Positions 24,061 to 47,059 of a stretch of 64,000 nt of DNA are shown piece by piece. The position numbers were made by a program, and so were the translations under genes. Below the pieces are notes generated by a model that did not search any database, was not told the origin of the DNA, and saw only the letters and a program-made list of their open reading frames with translations. This DNA comes from Mycteria americana (Eukaryota; Chordata; Aves; Ciconiiformes; Ciconiidae), in assembly GCF_035582795.1 (NCBI RefSeq), contig NC_134365.1, positions 38,048,135-38,112,134 of the forward strand. The letters run 5' to 3'. The stretch's first letter is position 1, and each line of letters opens with the position of its first letter.

Positions 24061-27000
24061 TTTTCCTGCTTTACTGAAGCAAAAATGTAGTTTAAGATAT
24101 TCATCTTAGGCATTAAGAAATGGTACAAAAATTGCAAATGGCAATTTGCTTACCTGCACTGAATCTAATGCCCACACTGCAGTCTCTGAGTCTCTGCAGC
24201 TTTGGAAAAAGCCGTATCTGGCTCATTTCAAACATAACTTATAAAAATAAGTGCCTAAGAAAATGCTACCATGAAAAGCATAAAATAATGAAGTCCCTAC
24301 AATGCACAGTTGCAGAATAACCTTCCAGATGGATAAGTGCCTCGGTGCTTGGTGAGCAAATTATACTCTGAAGCATGACCCTTATGCTTTTAATATATTA
24401 TTATCTTATTAGCCCCCTGAAGACATTTTGGTTGACAGCTTTAAAGACAGATATGGCAAGAACTTGTGACAGTTCAGTCTCTGGATTTGCACCTCCTTCT
24501 TGGACATACTACAGACTCATCAATAAGGCGGTGGTGGTTTGGTTTTTTTGCTGTTCTCTTACAATTACAGTCAGAAACATCTAGAATGGCCATTCCTAAT
24601 CTAGCAGCCATCATTTCAACAAATCATTCCTAACTGGAGATGGGCCTGAGGCACCTAAGGCATATTTAGATATTGAAACCCTTACGTGTTCAGGGATGAA
24701 CAGATCTGGGGTATCATTTCAGGCTACAAGGATAGCAAAAAAAAAGGAGATAGTGCCACAAATCCCACTAGGGCTGGTCCAAGATTTAGGCCTATCTATT
24801 TTTATACCTAATAGAGAGTGAGTAATGCACAACTTCAGAAATTTGCCTCCTGCTTTTCTCACTGCGAGGTGCAGTCAAGCAGGTCAGATGGCTTGAGGCA
24901 ACTGCTGGGTTGGGAAAACTCAGCATATGAAATTTTGGAGCTCTCCAAGCAAAGCCAGCCTGCATGCAGGGTATAACTTCAGTGTGGAAATGGCTGTTCA
25001 ACTACATCTAAGCGTATTGAATTTGCAGGCAAAACAGCATAGATAAATTCGGATGTTGGGGTGAGGGACTTGATTCATCGCACTAATTCCCCACTTCTGT
25101 AACAACAAATGAGAAACAGGCTTTTCCCAAAAACCTATTAGCCAATGACAGTTGCAAGTAATTTGCTCTTGCTCTCTCTGGACAGGGATGCATGAAGGCA
25201 AGGGGAAGATAACTTTTACCCGGTTTCCACATCTTGCCTTCAGCAGAGCTCCAGGCACTTTACTCGGAGGCGCGCCCTGCAAAAAGGCTTCCACACCTAG
25301 AATGGGACTTAATCGACTAACTTTTTTAACTAGTTCAGACAGATTTGCAGCATGAGATTAAAAGCAGAAGGCTAAACCTGTTAGTGCTGCCAACCCCTCA
25401 CCCCATCCCTCCGACAAGTGCTGGCATCTCTCGGGGGGGGACGTGGGCTGGCTGTACCGCTGGGGGCAAAAGCAGCCTCAGCTCTCCCACTACAAGTCTA
25501 ATGTAGAGCCCTCAGATGAAAAGCATGGTCTCATAACCCAAGTTATCACTCTTTAAGTCTTGTATGTTCCTAGAGTTTTACCTGCAGGTGACGCGGAGTC
25601 TCACGCAGTCCCAGGCAGTCCTTGGAGAAGCATCACTCCCAGTCCCCGAAGAACCAGACCCAGCAGGGTGGTCCTTTCGCTACTATCCGCTGTTCACACA
25701 GTAGCCCGGTGATGACTGCACCCACCCAGACAAAGCTGAGTTTCTCCTCTTCAGGCAGTTTAATCTCTCATCCCCCATTTGCCAAGAGAATGACCCAGGG
25801 CGAGGGAGAGGAAACCTGCTCCTTGCCTGAGAGAGCAGGGAAATACCTGGAGGCTCTGCTGAACCTCTGGGTAAACACGCAGAGGAGGGAGATGTTGACT
25901 TGGATTCCCATGGGACAACGTTGACCCTGGGTATGACATTTTACTAAGTAAATGTTTAAGACACCATCAGGCTATTCCGTACCGTGGGAGACAATGTTTC
26001 CTCTGCTTGTGTTTCCAGAGAGGGCTAACTCCAAGACAAAATCAAAGGCTGAGAATGCAGTTTAACACAGACACCCCCAGCCTCCTTTAGCATCTCTCAC
26101 TGGCCCTCATTTTGCCTCTGACCACTATGAATGAGGACCACATCATTCGCCCCACAGGAAAGTTAAAGGTCTTGGTTCAAGGTTGCGCATCCCAGTACAG
26201 GATCACAGCAATGCTGGCCCTTTATGGCTCTAACCTGAGGAATTCAACTTGCACACACTAAAAAACCTCTCAGTACTCTTGTAACAAATGATGCATACAT
26301 CACAGAGCCAAAAATTTAGCGCCACTAAATATTTTATCTGATCAGCAGTGAGCTGTGCAAATAAAGCACGACATTGCACTGCTCTGAAGCTTCAGATGTT
26401 AGCTCGTAACATCATAGCAGCATATCCCAGCTAATAATGGGATACAGCAAAGCCTGTCTTAATCATCTGCCCAAAACCAGCTGCTTTGCCAAGATTGTTG
26501 GTACCTAAAGATTGAACACCGCCACCCTGGAAATAGTGTAGTTATTTTAAAGTAGTCACATAAAACCAGCAGCTGCAACTACAGGCGGGGTCTAGCGCAG
26601 CTTTTACAGGATATAAAATTTATATAGATTGCTCTGAAATTAGGCCAGCGACGCAGAGGGGCCAACGAAAACCTGCTCACAGTCCGTCTGCATTGCAGTC
26701 CTTTTGCATCTGTTTTCTCCCTGCCTGTCTTTCCCAGAGCTGTCATCCGCCCCAGCCCATCTTGTAGGGACTTGCCGCCTCTTCTCCTGCACTTTGCTAT
26801 TCTTACCGCTGCCACGTACAGCTAGGGCACGGTCAGGTCCCAGCTGCAAGGTGAAGAGCTCTGTTATTCTACCACAAACCCAGTAGCTGCGATGCCAAGT
26901 TGAAAGTTAGGAGTGCACTAAATTCAAACAGGCAAACTCTCCCGGAAAAGCCCCATAGCAATTACAAAAATAAGTCAGGCAACGTGTGGAAACCATGCAT

Positions 27001-30000
27001 GCGCAGGAGAGGAAAAGAGGCAGCTCCTGGAGGAAAATGAGCGAGTACTTCAACAATTTCAGGGCAAAAGAATCCGTTAGCTTTATCCTCCAAAGGAGAC
27101 TATCTTCAAATCAGTCCTTCACTAGCAGGAAAAGGAAATCAAAGTCCAATTCCACCTTGCCTTTGACTTACTTTGTGTGCCTGCTCTGTGAAGCGTTACT
27201 CTATTGCTGTCCTTCGTCAGCATTCTCGTTTCCAGAGCCTCTCCTGCTTTTCCCATAAACAGCTCCTGCCCTGACACAGTCGCAGCCCGAAGGCCATCCC
27301 TGCTGAGCAGCACAACAGTTGTCCGCAGCAGGCAGGACACTGACTCGCCACTCGTGAGGCTCAGGCAGAGCCCGAGCGAACAAGCAGTGCTTGGCCTCAG
27401 CTCCGTCCACCCCGGCAGGGCGGGCTTACATCTCTGGAGTCTGAAAATGGGAATTCTGGAGAAAACAGGGCAGAAACACCGAAGTTTCAGCAAAGCCAGT
27501 TAGCTTAGTGCCAGCACTTCTGGAAGCAACCACAGGGCTAACCGCCAGCCCAGGGCCGGCCACACTGCGCGACACTCTTCTTACTACAAGATGAGGGGTT
27601 GTAGATATTGGGACAAAAAACAGGACTTGAGGAATGAAGTATAGCACATTGCTGATTTACCAGAAGATCGGGACGCAGTGCAGTAAAAGGCAGCAGGCTG
27701 ACCTGCGGCAGCAGGCGTCACACACGTGCGCAAGGAAGCCTCAGATAACTGATGTCAAACAAAGAACAACAACTGGAACGATCACAAGTGTCTCAAAAAG
27801 CTCATATATGAAGGGTGGACCAGAGCAATAATTAACTGGGAGAGTGCCATAAAATTATTTCCACTTATAGCACAGCCTTTTTTTTTTTTTTCCCCAAGTG
27901 AATTAGATAGACACCGAGTGTTAGTATTCAAGTAGATACCAGGAATTTACATTACTTTTAGATCATTAAAACCTGAGTATTACATGCATTGTGCATATAT
28001 TGCAGTCCTTTGCAGCACAATACAAAACACATTGATAGTTTCTACTCCCTGCATTATGTCTTCCTGCAAAGGGGCGAGAAAAGGAAAGATGTTTTATTCA
28101 AGAAAAGAACCCAAACATCGCGCGTAAAAGAAAACAGCTTACTAGACATAAATATAAAATATGTAAGTGATCTGAGAATATGTTTGCTGTCAAATTCACT
28201 TCCAGGCAAAGGATACTACATTAAAAGTTCTGCCAAAATCCTCATGGACTGAAGTAAGTGATGAGGTACATGAAATTTGCTGCAAGATAAGCTTCCTCAT
28301 TGCTATTCTATGCAATCTGAGTGGTACCAAGAATATCAAATCGCAGTACCTGTTTTAAAAACTTTTAAATATGTCTGGAAGCGTTGGCTTTCGTTATGTT
28401 ATCATAAACATCCTTACATCTTGCACTTAAAGCAGTCATTTATACAAGACTTTTAAAGTACATTAGTACATTCAATCTTGCTTAGCTAAATTGGTACAGA
28501 GGAAAAGCTTGCAGACAGGGTATCACCCAGCTCGGCAAAAGTGCATTTCTTCTCCAATTCTTACGGTAAAGAGACCAACCAATCTTTCCAGTACTGAAGT
28601 TAATAATGAATGTATTTGTTTCCACTTACTAAGTTTCTGGTCACCTTTACTTATTCTACATATATGTTCGCCCCCTTAATTATGCAGGTTTTCATTACTG
28701 CCCTAGCCAATTTTGCATCATAGAGAACTCATTTGTCATTTAAAACATAAAATCTTCAAAGCATCCAATAAGAAACTGTGCCGTAAGTCTACATGGAGCT
28801 AACAAATCTGCAAATATTCATTCGTCACACACGTACACCCACACACACACTCAGTTTTTGGTCATAGGACACCTCAACTCTGCAAAACTTTTTGATATTG
28901 ATTCTAGTGCAGTTAGCTCTCTTCAGGTTCACCCCTGCAACCTCCATCCGAGCCACTTCCTACAGCCTGGACTTTTTGCTCCCCACCTTGTATTAATTTA
29001 AGGCTGAGATGTTACGAGAGCCTTGGGGACAGGACTCTGAAACCCAGAGACAGCTCTACAAGTTTCTCTCTCCAGCACCCAACTCTCTCCCACCGTTTGT
29101 CTGCACATCTCTCCCACTCCCTCCCTTCTCATACCATGGGAGAGTGATGGTTATGGGTTCCTTTGGTTCTTCATCAGCCTAAATATTCAGAAATTCTTAC
29201 CCACAAGTCGATGGCTCCTCTGGCTGCTTCCCCAAGAGCCTCTGGAGAAAACTGCAGCAAACCACCCCACCACTGACAAAGGGCAAAGCAAGTCTCACCT
29301 CTTCCTGCACAGAAACATCACCTAGCATCCCTTCCCCATTCCCAGAGACACTACTTGCCAAAAACAGTGGCAGGAGCATGCATCAAACCTCCAGGTTGCT
29401 GAACAGAGTTGTCTCCTTTTCCTCTCCCCATAAAAACCACTGGGAACAGCCTCCAGCCGTTTCAGCAACCCGTAAAAGCTGCTGGTCTGCTCTAAAGGGC
29501 AGCAGATTTGTCTTTCACCTCTTCCAACACGCCCCCGGCAGTGAGAAATGAGCAAGGTGTCTGTACCCAGATGTGGTCTCTTCCCCCAACCTCTTCTCCC
29601 CCTTCCCACAGACAGCTAGTACAATGGGGAAATACTGTAGAGGCAGACAGAATTTGTGCAACACTTTATTACACTGCTGAAGACTGGGAATCAGTTCTGG
29701 CGACAGCCTCTTTTCTGTTACTCAGGCTGAGGAAGTCAATAGTACAATGTTATTACAAGGTCACTGTCCCACCGAGGGAACCACACAAACAGTCTCAATA
29801 CTGGCAGTTGCAACTTTGTCCTGTTAGAAGGGCAATTCAGGCTGCAAAGTGTAATGCTGTTACAACCAGGTGCCCTCCAGTTGCCAGTGTATTTGCCACT
29901 CCTGTTATTTTCCAATGGCAAAAAGCAGTCTCTAAACTTTTGAGAGTGATACTGCAGTCAGACTAAGACTTCAGGTGAAAGGCAGTAGCACAGATATTCA

Positions 30001-30400
30001 CAACAGACAAACGTACAATTACAGCAAAGCATGGAAGGTTCTATTTGGCACAAAGTGGAAAGTCAGAGCTTTCATTTCAAGAACAGAACATGCTTACGTG
30101 ATTGTAAAGAAATCAGTACTTGCAGCAAGAGGCAAGACAAGTTACGGTAACCTTTTGTGGGAGAGAAAGGGAATCAGTAAAAGCCATGTCTGCAATGGTA
30201 TCTTTTCTGTTTCAGTCTTAACAGAAACCAACATTTTTACTTAAACTCCCTTTTAAAACAAACCTGATGATGTGATACCTTAGACAGTGTCAACTAAGGG
30301 TCTAACTTCACTACACTTCTATACATCGCACAGCAGACCCATATCAGTCGTCCTGAATTCCCATGAAAGTGCTTGCACAACTGCATAGCTAATGGTCAGA

Positions 30401-31597
30401 AGAATCATGCAATATAAGGCGACAGGTACAGCCAAATTGACCCTTTTATTGTAATTGGAAATATTGATTTCCAAAATAAAGCACTTTCAGGGTAACTAGA
30501 AAACATACTTTTTCCAAACCTGGAGCCTAGAAGTTAGTGGTGACATTTTAGAATGAGGTAAACATACTGCATAGGCTAGATATTTAAATCCAAATTCCAA
30601 AAGTGATTTGGCTTAATTGTGAAATTATTTAAAACTGGAGAGAAAGAAAAAACTATATACTTATAAAAACCTGAAAACAAATCCAGGTTGACCCTAACAG
30701 CAAATTAGAAAATAACTCATTTACAATGGGCATTTCCTACTGCCTTTTTTTTTTTGTTAAGGTAGCCAGACAAAAGCACAATTTTAAAAGAGCTTTGCTG
30801 CTTTTTCCATGGAGCTGTTACTTCCAGAATACCTGCTCAACCTCAGCTTGCCTCCTTCAGTTAATCTGAGCCAAGAGTGGTACTGGACACACAATGTCAC
30901 AACACTCCAGTGAATACTGGCCTTCCAGCCCCTGCTGCAGCTTTTCTTGCCCGAGCCTGCGTTCTGGAGCAATGACAAAGCTTTATGACACAGGGTGTTC
31001 AGAATAGAGACTGGTGCATAACAGAGAGTGTCAGAGATCCCAATTATAATTTTAAACCATTTGAAAACTAAGTTATAATTAATAATAGTGCCTTTTGTGA
31101 TTCTTGTATTTTTATTTAAAATTTGTTGTGAAATTGCAGGTTCACTTTTTTAATATTCCCTTGTATCAGTGTATAGTTCCCAGAAATAATTCCTGTCAGG
31201 CAATGCAGTTTTCTGAAAAGATAGTATCTTCCATCCTCACCACATTTTCAATAAACTCTGTAGAAGTCAGTCAATTATCAGACTAAGATAAAGTGCATAT
31301 ATTCCTTTCTGATACAGGCAACAAAGTTGTGGACTGAAAAAATAAATCATACTGAAACCACACAAAAAATCCCACTGTGGCCATTTAGCACCCCACAATT
31401 AAGTTATCCCACCGAGTACTGCCCAAAAATACTTTTCTTCAAGTGTCTGTTAGCTTAAAAAAAAGGAACTTATAACATTAAAAATAATGGCTCCTTTTTA
31501 ATTAGACTCTGAGAATCATGAATTTATGTAATCCTTGAAAGCTACAGCTCCCCCGAGGCTGGCATACTGCCTTGACAACTTGTAAGTAGTTTGCATT
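30401..31597 (-). other. KICS2: KICS2 3' untranslated region (possible extent)
   Basis: AT-rich non-coding sequence follows the KICS2 stop on the minus strand. Candidate AATAAA signals on that strand lie at 31111-31116 and 30445-30450, so the end is only a guess. The UTR could also extend further. Confidence 0.35.
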
Positions 31598-40092
<8,495 letters not shown>

Positions 40093-40340
40093 GGGCGGGA
40101 ACGCGCAGTGCCCGTTTAACGGCTGGGCGGTTGCCGCGTGGGGAGCCGTTTGGCCTCGCTGCGGAGGCTCCGTCGAGCGGCGCCGCAAGCTCCGGGGCGT
40201 TCCCGCGGCATCCTCAGGCAGCGACCGCGGAAGGCCCGAGCCCTCGAGCTCCGCCGCTGCGCCTGCGTTCCTCCTCACGGGTCGGCCGGTTCCGCGAGGC
40301 GCGTTGATGTTTTCGGGCTGGCCGCACTGGCACCGGTTCC

Positions 40341-41720
40341 CGCAACGAGCTGTCCTCCACCCTGTCCGCGTTGCTTTTTATGAAACTGAAACCCGAAGCC
40401 CATTTTCATGCTAAATTGTTTTTTCAGTTAAAAAGTTCTAAAATACAAGGTCTTGCAGGTGACCTTATTCCCACCCTTCGGCATTTACCCTGGTGGGACT
40501 CCCACAGAGCCTTCCAGCTCGTCTGAACATCTGTTTATAGCTTCCCCTCCCTTGTGACTGGGAGATCATAAATCGCCCAAATTAATCCTTTTTTTTTTCA
40601 GATCATGTTTTGGACAGAAGAGCTCCGTGAACTGATTCACCCTAGAGGCAATGAGGAGGAGAGCACAGTTGAGGGGCATGAGGCCACAGAAGGGGGGCTG
40701 TTGTGGCAGCACTGACTGGTCCAACTCCTCCGGAACAGCCGCCTCCCTTACACCAAGCAAGGCTCTCACACAGGCAGTTCCTCTCCTGGCTGAGTTGCAG
40801 CTCTCCAGCTACTCCAAAACTTAAAACATTCCCAGTTTCCTCTCTGGACAGTATTTCCCTGCACTCTACTTGCACCTGCATTTGTTTTTAACCCGACATG
40901 GAGACAAAACACAGCATCAGTTCTCTAACTCTGGGCAAGACCCATATACTAATTAAACTAGCTGCCTACCTCTTGTCCAGGAAACACTCAAAACACACTG
41001 TAATTTAAAACAGGCACCAGATGCAAAAAATGGCTTTAGGTGTGAAGCAGCCTTTTTAATTAACCTTAACTACACTGTGTCTGTAACACAGGTTTTTTTT
41101 ACTGTGGCATTGTACTGTAAATAGGGTAGCTAAAGGATTGGGTTTGGATACAAAAATTAATTTTCATCAGAACAATTGGTCTAATACCAAAGATAAGTCT
41201 GCCAAGCCCTTCGTCACTTTTCATTTCTAGGTGTGGGCACCTCTGTATGCGTATGTGAGTTAATTCAGAATGGTGCGTAACATCCTTGGAAAGGTTCAGG
41301 TTAGAATGAAAGTTTCGGCTTTAAATGCTTAAAACTTGAAGTAGCTTAACTGAAGTTATGAGGTCTTCATTCTTACAGCTGACGAGTTTGAGTTCTGCAT
41401 GCACAAAAAGCTGCCTCCTTCCCAAATTCAACGATATTTACTTAGCGTGCCTAAGGGACAAAATGACTGTAGGACTTCATAGCTACTCGACAATGGACTT
41501 ACTCTGACCTGGGAAGCTGGTTATTAAAATTCTGGTGTCTTGATGGGATATTTTGGTAATTCCAGTCAGCACCTGAAACACTCACCTCTTTCAAGGCAAT
41601 CATAGCTGTAACTAGTAGGCTGCCAATAGTTTACAGAAAATAAAGAGTAGGAAGGGGGACTCCTAGGTATCCAGGACACTGTTTCCAAAAGACAGCTGGG
41701 AGTCAAAGGTTCAACTAAGA
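40341..41720. other. spacer between KICS2 promoter and RPL18A 3' end
   Basis: About 1.4 kb of ordinary AT-leaning sequence follows the CpG island. No gene, repeat family or C12orf56-like exon was recognised. Confidence 0.6.
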
Positions 41721-41722
41721 CC

Positions 41723-41728
41723 TTTATT
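41723..41728 (-). terminator. RPL18A: RPL18A poly(A) signal
   Basis: TTTATT on the plus strand is AATAAA on the minus strand, 32 bases after the stop codon. The short 3'UTR is typical of ribosomal-protein genes. Confidence 0.75.
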
Positions 41729-41759
41729 ACAACACAGAGTTGACAGCACGTTTTCGTAT

Positions 41760-45346
<3,587 letters not shown>

Positions 45347-45369
45347 AGTGCTGCCTCCTCCGCGGCCTG

Positions 45370-45382
45370 CAGGAAAGGAAAG
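45370..45382 (-). promoter_or_regulatory. RPL18A: 5' TOP tract / transcription start region of RPL18A
   Basis: On the minus strand CCTTTCCTTTCC lies about 25-35 bases before the ATG. This is the terminal oligopyrimidine type of start that places ribosomal-protein mRNAs under mTORC1 translational control. The exact +1 base is not determined. Confidence 0.55.
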
Positions 45383-45450
45383 GCCGCGTGCGCCGCCGCC
45401 GCCCGTCACCCGCCCGGCGGCAGCCCCGCCCCCGGCCGTCCTCTCCACCC

Positions 45451-45476
45451 ATTGGCTGGGAGGGGAGTGCGATTGG
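45451..45476 (-). promoter_or_regulatory. RPL18A: CCAAT-box pair (NF-Y) upstream of RPL18A
   Basis: Two ATTGG words on the plus strand, at 45451-45455 and 45472-45476, read as CCAAT on the RPL18A strand. They are 21 bp apart and about 70-95 bp upstream of the TOP tract. Confidence 0.5.
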
Positions 45477-46681
45477 AGGAGGCAGCCGTCACTCTCCGCC
45501 CGCGGCGGCTGGTGCTGGGTTCCGGGCCGGCAGGGGCCGCGTGGCCTGATCCGGGCCCGGCTCGGGCCCGGTGGTCGCCCAGGCCGGCCGCGGGAGCTCG
45601 TCCTCCCCTGCGCACCGGAGGCCGCAGTGCCGCAGGCCCCTCTCCTCGTCACCGTGGCCGTGGACCCGCGTGGTCCCGGTACCGGTAGGAAGAGGCCCGG
45701 CTGTGCGTGACTCCGTCTCCTGCCGGCCCTGCTCGCCTTGCCGCGGAGGACGTGGCAGGGAGGCCCCGGGCGGAGGCACCCAGCACCGCGCTCCCCTCGG
45801 GGCGGTAGCCGGGCATGGAGGGCTGCCGGCGGAACCTTTCTCACCCGTGGTCCCGTGGGAGATGGGGGCTGCAGGCTACCGTGGGGTTGCCCCTGCGGAT
45901 CCCCCACACACTCAGTTTGGTGGGATCCCTCCTCTCTGTCACGGCTGGTCCCGAGGGCTTGCACTCCTGTGCACCAGAACTAGAAACGGTTCTGCAGTAA
46001 CGACGGGTTAAAGTCTCGAGTGTTGCGCACCTCGTGCTTCGGAAAGCCGCGCTGCCAGAGCCGTGAGAGGGGAATGGTTTTCACCTTGAATGGTACTGTA
46101 ACAGCAACGCTGCCGGAACGATTTTGTAAGCAGCTGCATCTTGTTGCTACAGTTATTTGCACTTAGTCTTTTTTTTCCTTTAAGTCTGATTCTACAGACA
46201 CGCACGCGTCTAATCACGCAAACCCCCCCGTATACGTTGCTTCGTTGCAGAACAACTTGCGGAAGAGGCCGATGTCACACATGCAGGCATCAGCTGGATT
46301 ACTCGTCTCCTCACAGACGAGTCCACGCCGATGCCTTTGCGGCCGTGAGCTCGGGCCCTTCCTTGTGCGAGTCACCCGGTAGGTCACTCCGGTCGTGACT
46401 GCGGAGCTCGCACCAGCGGCACCGAGCGTGCAGCGGAGCACGGCCGGCCCCACCCCGCCGCCCCCGCCTCGCTGCTGCGGACCAAGCACGATTGCCGGAT
46501 CCCGGAGGGAGTTTTGGGGCTGAACGGGCCAGTCCCGGTTTATTAAATCGGTGCAATCGGTTTTACAGTGCGGCGGGCTGCCGACAGCAAGGAGGAGCAG
46601 CGCCGGCGGGAGGTTTTGCCGCGGCCCCGGCGGGGCGGGGCGGGGCGCTGAAGGCCACGCCCACGCGCCGCAGGGGGCGGG

Positions 46682-46700
46682 ACTACGTCTCCCGGGGTGC
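46682..46700 (+). promoter_or_regulatory. XPOT: ZNF143/SBS-like element
   Basis: ACTACGTCTCCCGGGGTGC resembles the ZNF143 (STAF) consensus ACTACAATTCCCAGNATGC. Confidence 0.45.
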
Positions 46701-46799
46701 CGCGGGACCGGGGAGGTGGCAGGTCCCGGCGTGCCCTGCGCCGGCCGCCTGGTCGGAGAGGGGAGGTGAGCGTGGCAGGCCGGGACAGCGGCGGGCGCG

Positions 46800-46818
46800 G
46801 CACGCTGGGAGCCGTAGT
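46800..46818 (-). promoter_or_regulatory. XPOT: ZNF143/SBS-like element, opposite orientation
   Basis: On the minus strand ACTACGGCTCCCAGCGTGC is a close match to the ZNF143 consensus. It lies 100 bp from the first copy, in inverted orientation. Confidence 0.55.
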
Positions 46819-46879
46819 CCTGCGGCGCGGCGCGGAGGGGCGGGGGCAGCGGCAGCTTTCCTTCCTGGAGGCGCGGAGG

Positions 46880-47059
46880 CCGCTCCGCACGCGCGAGGGC
46901 CGCGGCGCCTCCCCTGGGCGTCCTCCTTCTCCTCCTCCTCCTCCCGCCGCCAGGCGAGGCGGCGCGGCCTGGCCCGGCCCGCTCCCTATGCTCGTGGCGG
47001 CCGCGGAGCTGTGGGGTGGGAGCCGGCAGCGCCGCCGCGATGGAGGAGTGACCGGGAAG
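46880..47059 (+). other. XPOT: probable XPOT first (non-coding) exon
   Basis: The sequence ends at a good donor, GGGAAG|GTAACG, inside the CpG island, with the next plausible acceptor at 50745. It contains a four-codon frame ATG GAG GAG TGA at 47040-47051. The start of the exon is not determined. Confidence 0.4.

Larger units (their letters stand above)
9246..30400. other. gene-poor interval between convergent SRGAP1 and KICS2
   Basis: About 21 kb lies between the apparent 3' ends of the two convergent genes. No frame here resembles a known protein or shows exon-like borders. Longer open frames near 22.8-23.3 kb and 15.5-15.9 kb sit in GC-rich patches and look like chance frames. Recognisable content is one CR1 fragment (11779-11928), AT simple repeats (14617-14687 and 23304-23496), GC-rich islets near 13.2, 14.0, 15.6-15.9, 22.0 and 22.7-23.3 kb, and CTCF-like motifs near 17.93 and 24.05 kb. 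A long noncoding RNA cannot be excluded. Confidence 0.6.

Noticed and set aside
29508-29966. Open frame of 152 codons in the intergenic region
   Set aside because: It has no similarity I recognise, no start context or exon borders, and a composition like the surrounding non-coding DNA.
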